From Flavobacterium turcicum (lineage in GTDB: Bacteria; Bacteroidota; Bacteroidia; Flavobacteriales; Flavobacteriaceae): 64,000 bases of DNA. The notes beneath the pieces are model-generated. The model was not told the origin of the DNA, made no database searches, and worked only from the letters and a program-made list of their open reading frames with translations. The stretch lies in contig NZ_JAAOBY010000001.1 in NCBI RefSeq assembly GCF_011365745.1, positions 124,001-188,000 on the forward strand, written 5' to 3'. Shown in pieces: positions 25,734 through 34,412 of the stretch. Position numbers and translations under genes: made by a program. The first letter of the stretch is position 1; every line of letters starts with the position of its first letter.

Positions 25734-26273
25734 ATGAAGAAATTGATAACTGTAGCGTTATTATGCCTAACTCTAACAGGCTTTGCGCAAGAAAAAATGA
25801 TCACTAAAACAGGTAAAATTAACTTTGAAGGATCGGTTTCATCTTTTGAAGAAGTTAAAGCCTCGAACAACAATGTCACATTTGTATTGAATCCTAACAC
25901 AGGAGAAATTGCAAGTTTAGCACTAGTAAAAGGTTTTCGATTTAAAGTGGCACTTATGGAGGAACATTTTAACGAAAACTACGTAGAAAGCGATAAATAC
26001 CCAAAAGCTACTTTTAAAGGTAAACTTTCTGGCTTTGACGTAAAAAACCTTAGTGAAACACCAAAAGAGTTTCCGCTAACCGGTAAATTAGAGTTGCATG
26101 GCAAAACGAATGATGTTAAAACGACTGCAAAAATTAGTAAGACTGCTGCAGGTATTAAGATTGTATCGAACTTTGCAGTAAATGCAAGTGATTACAATAT
26201 TGCTATTCCTGCTGTTGTAAAACGAAAAGTATCAAACAAGATTAACATCGAAATTGATGCTACCGTAAAATAA
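25734..26273 (+). CDS. YceI family exported protein
   Basis: The ATG at 25734 gives a clear signal peptide (MKKLITVALLCLTLTGFAQ). The mature 160 residues match the YceI lipocalin-like family (TKTGKINFEGSVSSFEEVKASNNNV, EHFNENYVESDKYPKATFKG, FPLTGKLELHGKTNDV, AIPAVVKRKVSNKINIEI). Structurally known members bind polyisoprenoids or quinone-like lipids in the periplasm, and many neighbour cytochromes. It follows the cytochrome lipoprotein gene after 10 bases and so is probably cotranscribed with it. Confidence 0.92.
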   Translation: MKKLITVALLCLTLTGFAQEKMITKTGKINFEGSVSSFEEVKASNNNVTFVLNPNTGEIASLALVKGFRFKVALMEEHFNENYVESDKYPKATFKGKLSGFDVKNLSETPKEFPLTGKLELHGKTNDVKTTAKISKTAAGIKIVSNFAVNASDYNIAIPAVVKRKVSNKINIEIDATVK

Positions 26274-26405
26274 GGCACAAAGAATAAAATTTGTATAAAA
26301 TTACGGCGTACGCTCTATAAAACCGTGAAAAAGATTTAATTTTGAAAGACAAAAACAATCTGATGCCTAGCTGTGGATTGAAAATTTTAAAAAAGAAATC
26401 AAAAC

Positions 26406-27275
26406 ATGGAAGAAGAAATTAACATTGAAAACGATTTTACGTTAATTCGGTTTCAAAACGACAGTTCGGCCCCATTGTTTGCGCAGCGTGAAACTACAAG
26501 TGGTTTAATTCAATTTCATTTTGGTCTAAAAGGAAATGCCAAGTTTTTGTTCAATCAAGGTAACTATGCTTTAGAGCTAAAAGAAGAAAAGTCGCTGCTT
26601 TTATACAATCCGCAAAAAGAACTGCCCTTGAACTTAGAGTTAGCTCCAAATTCTTGGGTTATTTCTGTAATAATTTCAATAAAAAAATTTCACGCTCTTT
26701 TCTCTACCGAGGCTGATTATATCACGTTTTTAAGTGCTGATAATAGAGACAAAAAATACTATAACGAAGGAAATATAAGTCCATCAATGGCTATAGTTTT
26801 GTCGCAATTGTTTCATTACAATTTGCATCCTTCTATTAAAAACTTGTATTATAAAGGGAAAGGCTACGAGTTGTTGAGCTTGTATTTTAACCGTACCGAA
26901 GATCCAAATGCGGAGCAATGTCCGTTCTTGATTGATGAAGACAATGTAATCAAAATAAAGAAAGCCAAAGAAATAATCATTTCGAACATGGCAGAGCCAC
27001 CGGGATTGCAAGAATTAGCAGACGAGGTGGGGCTGAATATCAAAAAGTTGAAAATGGGATTCAAACAAATTTATGGCGACACCGTTTACGGATTTTTATT
27101 TGATTACAAAATGGATTTTGCACGCAAACTACTCGATAGCGGCTCCTACAACGTGAACGAAGTAGGATTAAAAATCGGCTATAGTACCGGCAGTCATTTT
27201 ATTGCAGCATTCAAAAAGAAATTTGCCACTACGCCAAAAAAATACCTAATGTCTATTAACCCAAATATGAATTAG
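26406..27275 (+). CDS. AraC family transcriptional regulator
   Basis: A 289-residue regulator. Residues 1-170 are an unassigned sensing domain and residues about 185-285 hold the two AraC helix-turn-helix motifs (LQELADEVGLNIKKLKMGFKQIYG and VNEVGLKIGYSTGSHFIAAFKKKFATTPKKYL). It resembles PchR-like AraC regulators, many of which respond to iron or siderophores; this is an inference. It lies 98 bases upstream of hemH and on the opposite side of the envelope island from hemA, so either is a plausible target. Confidence 0.88.
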   Translation: MEEEINIENDFTLIRFQNDSSAPLFAQRETTSGLIQFHFGLKGNAKFLFNQGNYALELKEEKSLLLYNPQKELPLNLELAPNSWVISVIISIKKFHALFSTEADYITFLSADNRDKKYYNEGNISPSMAIVLSQLFHYNLHPSIKNLYYKGKGYELLSLYFNRTEDPNAEQCPFLIDEDNVIKIKKAKEIIISNMAEPPGLQELADEVGLNIKKLKMGFKQIYGDTVYGFLFDYKMDFARKLLDSGSYNVNEVGLKIGYSTGSHFIAAFKKKFATTPKKYLMSINPNMN

Positions 27276-27345
27276 GGCATTGATTTTAGATATTAAACGA
27301 TAAATAAAAAATAGTTAATCTCCGGATATAAAAAGTAAGTTTAAT

Positions 27346-27353
27346 TACTTTTG
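27346..27353 (+). promoter_or_regulatory. -7 element upstream of hemH
   Basis: TACTTTTG is an exact TAnnTTTG box 20 bases before the hemH ATG. The -33 region reads CCGGATATAA without a TTG, so an activator may be needed. Confidence 0.5.
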
Positions 27354-27373
27354 TTCTAACAAAAAACAACAAA

Positions 27374-28429
27374 ATGAAAGGTGTATTATTAGTAAACTTA
27401 GGCTCTCCAGAAAGTCCAACTCCAAAAGATGTAAAGCCGTATTTAGATGAGTTCTTGATGGATAAATACGTGATAGACGTTCCATTTTTATTGCGTGCAT
27501 TATTGGTACGTGGAATCATTTTACAAACGAGACCTAAAAAATCAGCTGCAGCTTACTCAAGAATTTGGTGGGACGAAGGGTCGCCGCTTGTTGTTATATC
27601 GCGTCGTATGCACGAAAAAGTACAAGCGCAAGTTGATGTGCCAGTTGCTTTAGCAATGCGCTACGGAAATCCGTCTTTATTGTCTGGTTTACAAGAACTG
27701 CACGACAAAGGAGTGACCGAAGTAATGTTGTTTCCGTTGTACCCACAACACGCTATGGCCTCTACTACAACCATTTTAGAATTAGCCGAAGAGCACCGCA
27801 AAAAATATTTCCCTGAAATGAAATTCACGATAGTACCTGCGTTTTACAACAAACCTGACTATCTACAAAACTTAGCCGACTCCATTAAAGGTCATTTACA
27901 AGGTTTTGATTATGATCATTTGTTGTTTTCATACCACGGAATTCCAGAACGTCACATTCGTAAAACAGATGTTACGAAATCACACTGCAAAATTGACGGA
28001 TCTTGTTGCAACACACCATCACCAGCGCATGAGTTTTGCTACCGTCATCAATGTTACGAAACTACCAAACAAGTAGTTAAACTATTGGGAATTCCAGAAG
28101 GAAAATACAGCCAAACCTTTCAGTCACGTTTAGCAGGTGACAAATGGTTGCGTCCATACACTGACGTAGAGGTGAACAAAATGCCTGAAAAAGGAATTAA
28201 AAATCTTGCTGTAGTTACTCCTGCATTTGTATCTGACTGTTTAGAAACTTTGGAAGAAATTGCAATGGAAGCCAACGAAGAATTTTTGCACCACGGTGGC
28301 GAAAACTTTATGGCAATTCCTTGTTTAAATGATAGTGATGATTGGTGTAAAACAGTAAGCAACTGGATTACAAATTGGTCAAAAGTAACGACAACAAGTA
28401 CTGCAACAGCCGAAACTGTTACTGCATAA
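27374..28429 (+). CDS. hemH: Ferrochelatase
   Basis: HemH inserts Fe2+ into protoporphyrin IX, the last step of haem b synthesis. The N-terminal VNLGSPESPTPKDVKPYLDEFLMD, the LFSYHGIPERHIRK block near residue 185 with the metal-site histidine, and FQSRLAGDKWLRPYTD near 249 are standard. A cysteine-rich insert (CKIDGSCC, CYRHQCYE, about residues 205-235) is typical of many Bacteroidota enzymes. It has 351 residues. The next gene, a MATE exporter, starts at the very next base after the stop codon. Confidence 0.96.
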   Translation: MKGVLLVNLGSPESPTPKDVKPYLDEFLMDKYVIDVPFLLRALLVRGIILQTRPKKSAAAYSRIWWDEGSPLVVISRRMHEKVQAQVDVPVALAMRYGNPSLLSGLQELHDKGVTEVMLFPLYPQHAMASTTTILELAEEHRKKYFPEMKFTIVPAFYNKPDYLQNLADSIKGHLQGFDYDHLLFSYHGIPERHIRKTDVTKSHCKIDGSCCNTPSPAHEFCYRHQCYETTKQVVKLLGIPEGKYSQTFQSRLAGDKWLRPYTDVEVNKMPEKGIKNLAVVTPAFVSDCLETLEEIAMEANEEFLHHGGENFMAIPCLNDSDDWCKTVSNWITNWSKVTTTSTATAETVTA

Positions 28430-29785
28430 ATGGCGGTAAAAGCCGATGAATTAGGCACGCAGGACATCAAAAAACTTTTGTTCAAACAAGCCGTTCCCGC
28501 ATCAATTGGAATATTATTTTTGTCGGTCAACATTTTAATCGACACCATTTTTGTAGGACAATGGATTGGCTCATTAGCAATTGCTGCGGTTACCGTGGTA
28601 CTTCCTATAACATTTTTGATCTCATCGCTTGGTATGGCAATTGGGGTTGGTGGTGGCTCTGTACTGTCACGAGCACTAGGCGCCGGAGATCGCGAAAAAG
28701 CGCTTTATACCTTCGGGAATCAAATCACATTAACTTTTGTGCTAGCCTCTATTTTTGTAGTGGCTGGCCTTTTTTTTAGTGTTGAAATGCTACACCTTTT
28801 TGGAGCAAAAGGTGCTATTTTAAAACCTGCGAAAGAATTTTTTATGCCAATTATTCTAAGTGTTCCTTTTTTAGCACTTTGTATGATGGGAAACAATGTT
28901 ATTCGTGCCGAAGGCAAAGCAAAATTTGCTATGGTGGCTATGATCATTCCGGCCTTTGTAAATATTGGTTTAGACATTCTTTTTATTCGTTTTTTAAATA
29001 TGGGGATGCAAGGCGCTGCATTGGCCACAGCAATCTCCTACTCTACTTGTTTTTTATTTGTAGGCTGGTTCTTTATTTTTAAAAGCGAACTAAAACTAGA
29101 AATAAAACATTTCAAATTACAAACCGCTATTAGCAAAGAAATTATTACGCTTAGCTTTGTCACCTTTGCCCGACAAGGAGTAGTAAGTATTTTGGCGATT
29201 ATTGTAAACCACACTCTATACACTTACGGCGGCGAACACTCGGTTACTATTTATGGCATTATAAGTCGCATGTTAATGTTTGCCTTGTTCCCTATTTTAG
29301 GAATTACACAAGGTTTTTTACCTATTGCTGGTTATAATTACGGAGCGCAAAATCACGCACGTGTCAAAGAAAGTGTTGCACTCTCTATAAAATACGCGGC
29401 AATTTTAGCAACAATTATTTTTTTGATAATTGTAGTTTTTGCACAATCTATAGTTTCAATCTTTACAAACGACCCACAAGTAGTGCAACAAACTCCCGAT
29501 GCTTTGCGATGGGTTTTTGCAGCTTCGCCCATTATAGCAATACAGTTAATTGGTGCGGCTTATTTTCAGGCGGCTGGGAAAGCTAAAAAGGCATTGGTTT
29601 TAACTTTGAGTAAGCAAGGGTTTTTCTTGATTCCGTTGGTACTCATTCTACCAAATTTTTTAGGTATTTTTGGCGTATGGATTGCTTTTCCTATTGCAGA
29701 TGTACTTTCAACAGTGCTCACTGCTTACTTTTTGCACCGAGAAATGAATAAAAAATTAAAAAATACTGAAAATGGAATTCTATAA
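28430..29785 (+). CDS. MATE family efflux transporter
   Basis: A 12-helix exporter of the multidrug and toxic compound extrusion family, 451 residues. The two homologous halves are visible (about 20-225 and 245-450), with ITFLISSLGMAIGVGGGSVLSRALGAGDREKA near residue 65 and the equivalent GITQGFLPIAGYNYGAQNH near 290. It starts directly after the hemH stop and overlaps the hemJ-like gene by 14 bases. The tight packing between two haem genes suggests a link to porphyrin metabolism, but the substrate cannot be read from the sequence. Confidence 0.93.
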   Translation: MAVKADELGTQDIKKLLFKQAVPASIGILFLSVNILIDTIFVGQWIGSLAIAAVTVVLPITFLISSLGMAIGVGGGSVLSRALGAGDREKALYTFGNQITLTFVLASIFVVAGLFFSVEMLHLFGAKGAILKPAKEFFMPIILSVPFLALCMMGNNVIRAEGKAKFAMVAMIIPAFVNIGLDILFIRFLNMGMQGAALATAISYSTCFLFVGWFFIFKSELKLEIKHFKLQTAISKEIITLSFVTFARQGVVSILAIIVNHTLYTYGGEHSVTIYGIISRMLMFALFPILGITQGFLPIAGYNYGAQNHARVKESVALSIKYAAILATIIFLIIVVFAQSIVSIFTNDPQVVQQTPDALRWVFAASPIIAIQLIGAAYFQAAGKAKKALVLTLSKQGFFLIPLVLILPNFLGIFGVWIAFPIADVLSTVLTAYFLHREMNKKLKNTENGIL

Positions 29786-30326
29786 TTACATTAAATCCCT
29801 ACACCTCATCTTTGTAATCACATGGTTTGCAGGTTTGTTTTATATCGTACGATTGTTTGTGTATCAAATTGAAGCTGCTGCAAAACCCTCACCAGAAAAA
29901 GAAATCTTACAAAATCAATACAAAATAATGACGTACCGCTTATGGTATATCATCACTTGGCCATCAGCGATTCTAGCAAGTGTTTTTGCTTTTTGGATGT
30001 TGTTTTTTACGGAACTAGGCCAAGCTTGGTTACAAATGCCATGGATGCACGTAAAGCTTGGCTTTGTTTTTGCCCTGTATTTTTACCATGCCAAGTGCCA
30101 GCAAATTTTCAATCAATTGCAACGAAATGAAGTAAAATATTCTACTAATTTCATGCGATTATGGAATGAAGGAGCTACCATTATTTTGTTTGCTGTGGTG
30201 TTTTTAGTGATTTTAAAAAACGCCGTCAATTGGATATACGGAGTAATTGGGATTTTTCTTTTCTCTATTATTATCATGCTTGGTTTTAAATTTTATAAAA
30301 AAATTAGAGAACGAAACAATTCTTGA
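29772..30326 (+). CDS. hemJ: HemJ-like protoporphyrinogen IX oxidase (CopD-type membrane protein)
   Basis: A 184-residue membrane protein with four to five helices. The N-terminal YIKSLHLIFVITWFAGLFYIVRLFVYQIEA, with His11 and Trp-Phe-Ala-Gly, and WMHVKLGFVFALYFYHAKCQ in the middle match HemJ, the haem-binding, quinone-linked enzyme that oxidises protoporphyrinogen IX to protoporphyrin IX. No hemG or hemY is visible in this otherwise near-complete hem locus, so HemJ fills that step. It overlaps the MATE gene by 14 bases. Annotation pipelines may call it a CopD family protein. Confidence 0.85.
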   Translation: MEFYNYIKSLHLIFVITWFAGLFYIVRLFVYQIEAAAKPSPEKEILQNQYKIMTYRLWYIITWPSAILASVFAFWMLFFTELGQAWLQMPWMHVKLGFVFALYFYHAKCQQIFNQLQRNEVKYSTNFMRLWNEGATIILFAVVFLVILKNAVNWIYGVIGIFLFSIIIMLGFKFYKKIRERNNS

Positions 30327-30367
30327 TTCAAAACCAGACAGTAAACCGATATTGTAAATTAATCAAC

Positions 30368-31840
30368 ATGTTCACAAGCTTCAAAATAGCTATGCTTTCA
30401 CTACGGATTAGGATTTTCCTGTCCATGATTGTATTGATATTAATGGCTTCGGTAATTTTAGCCTCAATATCAATTATTCAGTTTAAAAATGAAGCTAAAG
30501 AATACCATCAAGAACGCCTTGAACGCAATGAAAATGCAGTAAAACAGCACATTAATTTTATTCTTTCTACGACCACTTATCCTTTGAATGCCGCGAATTT
30601 AGATCTGATTTTTAAAGATAAAATTCACGAATTGGCACACATCCACAATATTGAAATAAATATTTACAGTTTGGATGGGAAATTATTAAAATCCTCAAAA
30701 GAGTCCTTTTCAGTTGATAAAGTAGCGCCACCTATCCCGAAATACATTTTAAAACTCGTACGCTCTTCTATTGAAAAAAGGTATGTAGACATTAAAACGA
30801 TTGAAGGTAAAAAAAACCGTTCGGCATTTAGTCAAATCAAAGACGACAAATTCAAACCTCTTGGTATTTTAAATTTACCTTACGTAGAGGATGATGGCTA
30901 TTACGAAAACGAGCTCAAAAACTTCCTGATTCGATTAGGCCAAGTGTATACTTTTATGTTGGTAATGGCCTTTGCGCTAGCCTATTTTTTATCATCTTAT
31001 ATTACTAAATCACTCAAAACCATTTCTGACAAGTTGAGTGAAACTAGCTTGAACCAAAAAAACGAAAAAATTGTTTTGGAAGCCAACAGCAAAGAAATCA
31101 ATTTACTTATCAAAGCCTACAACGCCATGGTGGATGAATTGGAAAAAAGTGCTATTAAACTGGCTCAAAGCGAACGAGAAGGCGCTTGGCGCGAAATGGC
31201 CAAACAAGTGGCACACGAAATCAAAAATCCGTTGACTCCAATGCGTTTAACCGTGCAGAGTTTTCAGCGTAAATTTGATCCGGCTGATGCCAACGTCAAA
31301 CAAAAAATGAATGATTACTCTGAAACACTCATTCAACAAATTGATACCATGAGCGCAGTGGCTTCGGCATTTTCAAACTTTGCTTCGATGCCAGCACAAC
31401 AAAACGAAACCCTGAATGTGGTTGAAGTAGTTGAGCTTGCCATGGATATTTTTAACGAAGATTATATTGAGTTTAAAAGCGAATCGCCCGAAATTATTTC
31501 TAAAATTGACCGTACGCAACTCATTCGGATAATTACCAACTTGGCCAAAAACGCCATTCAGTCCATACCCGAGCAGCAAGAAGAAAAGAAAGTTACCGTT
31601 ACCATTCGTAAAGAAATGAATACCGTTTTGATCACCGTTTCAGATAATGGAGTCGGTATTCAAGCAAGTGATGTACATCGTATTTTTGAACCTAAATTCA
31701 CCACTAAAAGCAGTGGAATGGGGCTTGGTCTTGGAATCATAAAAAACATTATTGAAAATTATAAAGGAACAATTACCTTTGAGAGCGAATACGGAAAAGG
31801 AACCACTTTTACGGTATCGCTACCCATTTTGCACACATAA
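30368..31840 (+). CDS. Sensor histidine kinase, NtrY-like
   Basis: I place the start at the ATG at 30368; an in-frame TTG at 30323 inside the hemJ stop is a poorer choice, and the ATG at 30392 is also possible. Membrane helices lie near residues 15-38 and 190-212 and bracket an extracytoplasmic sensor domain. A HAMP linker follows, then the H box VAHEIKNPLTPMRLTVQ, the N box NLAKNAIQSIP, the G1 box DNGVGI and FEPKFTTKSSGMGLGLGI. All catalytic boxes are intact. The PLTPM pattern is that of NtrY-type kinases. No response regulator gene is adjacent. Confidence 0.9.
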   Translation: MFTSFKIAMLSLRIRIFLSMIVLILMASVILASISIIQFKNEAKEYHQERLERNENAVKQHINFILSTTTYPLNAANLDLIFKDKIHELAHIHNIEINIYSLDGKLLKSSKESFSVDKVAPPIPKYILKLVRSSIEKRYVDIKTIEGKKNRSAFSQIKDDKFKPLGILNLPYVEDDGYYENELKNFLIRLGQVYTFMLVMAFALAYFLSSYITKSLKTISDKLSETSLNQKNEKIVLEANSKEINLLIKAYNAMVDELEKSAIKLAQSEREGAWREMAKQVAHEIKNPLTPMRLTVQSFQRKFDPADANVKQKMNDYSETLIQQIDTMSAVASAFSNFASMPAQQNETLNVVEVVELAMDIFNEDYIEFKSESPEIISKIDRTQLIRIITNLAKNAIQSIPEQQEEKKVTVTIRKEMNTVLITVSDNGVGIQASDVHRIFEPKFTTKSSGMGLGLGIIKNIIENYKGTITFESEYGKGTTFTVSLPILHT

Positions 31841-31852
31841 AAAACAAAATAT

Positions 31853-32635
31853 ATGAACTACGAAAACATTTTAATTACAACTGAAAATAACATTGCCACA
31901 GTTACCATCAATCGTCCTACAAAACTCAATGCGCTAAATGTTGCAACGATTTCTGACTTGCACAAAGCGTTCAAAATATTAGCCAAAAATGACGAAATAA
32001 GAGCTATTGTACTAACTGGTAGCGGTGAAAAAGCATTTGTTGCCGGTGCTGATATTTCAGAATTTGCTCATTTCTCAATTGAAGAAGGAACACAGTTGGC
32101 TGCTGAAGGGCAAGAAAAATTATTTGATTTCATAGAAAATTTAAAAACTCCTGTAATTGCAGCGGTTAACGGGTTTGCGTTAGGTGGCGGCTTAGAATTG
32201 GCGATGGCGTGCCATTTTAGAGTAGCATCAGACAATGCCAAAATGGGTTTACCTGAAGTTTCATTGGGTGTAATTCCGGGTTACGGAGGAACGCAACGTT
32301 TGCCGCAACTAGTTGGTAAAGGTCGAGCTATGGAACTTATTATGACTGCCGGAATGCTTACTGCTACTGAAGCGCACGGAATGGGATTAGTTAATCACGT
32401 GGTACCTCAAGAAGAACTAGTAGCGTTTTGTATGACTATTGCTGGCAAAATAATTAAAAACTCTCCTTATGCCATTGGCAAAGCTATCAAGGCCGTAAAT
32501 GCTAACTTTAAAGAAGGAAAGAACGGCTACGAAGCCGAGATTAAAGCCTTTGGTAAATGTTTTGGAACGCAAGATTTTAAAGAGGGAACAACGGCTTTCT
32601 TAGAAAAAAGAAAAGCAGTTTTTACTGGGAAATAA
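31853..32635 (+). CDS. Enoyl-CoA hydratase/isomerase family protein
   Basis: A crotonase-fold enzyme of 260 residues. The oxyanion-hole segments are AFVAGADISEFA near residue 64 and NGFALGGGLELAMACH near 103. The catalytic glutamates of hydratases are in GGLELA and LPEVSLGVIPGYGGTQRLP near 133. It should hydrate trans-2-enoyl-CoA in fatty acid or amino acid breakdown, though related enzymes differ in substrate. It lies 12 bases after the kinase gene and ends at a strong terminator. Confidence 0.93.
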   Translation: MNYENILITTENNIATVTINRPTKLNALNVATISDLHKAFKILAKNDEIRAIVLTGSGEKAFVAGADISEFAHFSIEEGTQLAAEGQEKLFDFIENLKTPVIAAVNGFALGGGLELAMACHFRVASDNAKMGLPEVSLGVIPGYGGTQRLPQLVGKGRAMELIMTAGMLTATEAHGMGLVNHVVPQEELVAFCMTIAGKIIKNSPYAIGKAIKAVNANFKEGKNGYEAEIKAFGKCFGTQDFKEGTTAFLEKRKAVFTGK

Positions 32636-32641
32636 AAAACA

Positions 32642-32675
32642 AAAAAAAGAGAGCCATTTAAGCTCTCTTTTTTTG
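32642..32675. terminator. Bidirectional terminator between convergent genes
   Basis: GAGAGC pairs with GCTCTC, extended by A and T runs on the two sides; it lies between the ends of the crotonase gene and the converging HD hydrolase gene. Confidence 0.9.
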
Positions 32676-32678
32676 TTA

Positions 32679-33332
32679 CTACTTCTCTCCTTCCCATTCG
32701 GCATAAAATTGAGAAAGGAAACCTTCCATGTATTTATGACGCTGTTGTGCTATTTGTTTGCCAGTATCGGTGTTCATTTTATCTTTTAAAAGCAATAACT
32801 TCTCATAAAAATGATTGATCGTAGGCGAATCGTTATTTTTATATTCCTCCTTGCTCATAGATGTTTTTGGGGCAATTTCAGGGTCATAGAGCGTTCTATT
32901 CTTAAAACCGCCATAATTGAACGTCCTGGCAATTCCGATAGCTCCAATCGCATCTAATCGATCGGCATCTTGAACAATATCCAGTTCTTTTGAACTGAAT
33001 TTCTTTTCAAAATTACCGCCTTTGTACGAGATGTTTTCAATAATGAGCACCACATGATCAATAACATCTTGAGTCACTGCTTTCGATTCTAAATAGTCTC
33101 GGGCTACTCTCGGGCCTACCGTTTCGTCTCCGTTGTGAAACTTACTATCAGCAATGTCATGCAGCAAAGCACCGAGTTGTACTACCAAAGCATCACAGGC
33201 TTCTGTCTTGGCAATAAGCAAGCTATTTTTGTACACACGCTCGATATGAAACCAATCGTGACCGCCCTCTGCATTTTGCAATTCTTGTTTTACAAAAGCA
33301 ATTGTATCTGTAATTAATTGTTCTGAACTCAT
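32679..33332 (-). CDS. HD domain phosphohydrolase
   Basis: A 217-residue metal-dependent phosphohydrolase. Metal ligands are His in GGHDWFHIERVY (about residues 19-30), the His-Asp pair in GALLHDIADSKF near 53 and the Asp in IVQDADRLDAIGAIGIARTF near 130. The family (YedJ/YpgQ-like) acts on nucleotides or related phosphates. The substrate cannot be read from the sequence. It starts 80 bases downstream of the desaturase gene, with a terminator between them. Confidence 0.9.
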   Translation of the reverse strand: MSSEQLITDTIAFVKQELQNAEGGHDWFHIERVYKNSLLIAKTEACDALVVQLGALLHDIADSKFHNGDETVGPRVARDYLESKAVTQDVIDHVVLIIENISYKGGNFEKKFSSKELDIVQDADRLDAIGAIGIARTFNYGGFKNRTLYDPEIAPKTSMSKEEYKNNDSPTINHFYEKLLLLKDKMNTDTGKQIAQQRHKYMEGFLSQFYAEWEGEK

Positions 33333-33350
33333 TAAAATTTAGTTTAAAAA

Positions 33351-33392
33351 AAATGCTGAACACTATCGTTTATACAATAGCATTCAACATTT
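33351..33392 (-). terminator. Terminator of the desaturase gene
   Basis: AAATGCTGAACACTAT (33351-33366) pairs with ATAGCATTCAACATTT (33377-33392) with three wobble or mismatched positions; A-rich on the left, giving T residues on the minus strand. Confidence 0.75.
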
Positions 33393-33412
33393 CATAATTT
33401 TGTTTAACTTGA

Positions 33413-34402
33413 CTAACGCACCAAAGCAGGCTCAACCCACTTAAATATGTGAGATTCTTGCGGAATTACCAATCGCTCTGAAATTTTAGCCATTCTAGCT
33501 GGTAATTTCATCAAGTAATCACGCGCTTTTTCAGCCTCATCAGTTAAGTTTCCTATCTTATCAATTTCCCACTTATCAATTAATTTTTGCATAATATCTA
33601 CATAATCAGCAGCGGTATATACACCAATACGTTGTGCAGAATCAGAAAATTGCTCAAAAGCAGTACTTATTTTTTCACCAGACTCTCTTAAAAAATGAGC
33701 TGGCATTACAATCTTAGCTTTCATCATGTATTGAAAAGCCAACATCATTTCGCTTGGATCAATTTGGAAAATACGATTCACAAATTCACTGTATGCATGG
33801 TGGTGACGCATTTCATCGCCAGCAATCATTTTACACATTTTAGATAGTTTGTTATCGCCATATTTCTTAGCCATTTGCGCCACACGGTTGTGCGATACAT
33901 AGGTGGCTAACTCTTGAAAACTGGTGTAAATAAAGTTCTTGTAAGGATCTGTACCCGTACCAATATCAAAACCGTCGTTAATTAAGTGTTGTGTAGTCAT
34001 TTCAACTTCGCGCATGTTTACACGACCCGATAAGTACAAATATTTGTTTAATAGATCACCGTGACGATTTTCTTCACCTGTCCATTGTCTGATCCATTTA
34101 GCCCAACCGTTGCGCTCTACGTTATCAACACCTTCTACATCCATCAACCATGATTCGTAGGTTGGCAAAGCTTCTTCTGTGATGGTATCACCTACAAGCG
34201 TAACCCAAAAATCGTATGGTAAGTCTTTGGCTATTTCGCGTAATTCTTTAACCTCATCAAAGAAAGTTTCACTTTGAGAATTAGGTAAAAAATCAGTTGG
34301 TTGCCATATTTTTTCAACAGGAATCAGGTACTGATCGACAAAGCTATCTACGTTTTTTTCCAAAAACTGCATTACTTCTAATCGAATGTTTTTTATTGAC
34401 AT
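33413..34402 (-). CDS. Acyl-[acyl-carrier-protein] desaturase
   Basis: A soluble di-iron desaturase that puts a cis double bond into acyl-ACP, allowing aerobic unsaturated fatty acid synthesis. The two iron-binding motifs EENRHG (near residue 130) and DEMRHH (near 216) are intact. At 329 residues it is the bacterial/plant stearoyl-ACP type. It needs a ferredoxin. The adjacent plsC gene, 10 bases upstream in the same direction, suggests joint control of membrane lipid composition. Confidence 0.93.
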   Translation of the reverse strand: MSIKNIRLEVMQFLEKNVDSFVDQYLIPVEKIWQPTDFLPNSQSETFFDEVKELREIAKDLPYDFWVTLVGDTITEEALPTYESWLMDVEGVDNVERNGWAKWIRQWTGEENRHGDLLNKYLYLSGRVNMREVEMTTQHLINDGFDIGTGTDPYKNFIYTSFQELATYVSHNRVAQMAKKYGDNKLSKMCKMIAGDEMRHHHAYSEFVNRIFQIDPSEMMLAFQYMMKAKIVMPAHFLRESGEKISTAFEQFSDSAQRIGVYTAADYVDIMQKLIDKWEIDKIGNLTDEAEKARDYLMKLPARMAKISERLVIPQESHIFKWVEPALVR

Positions 34403-34412
34403 TATATATAAA

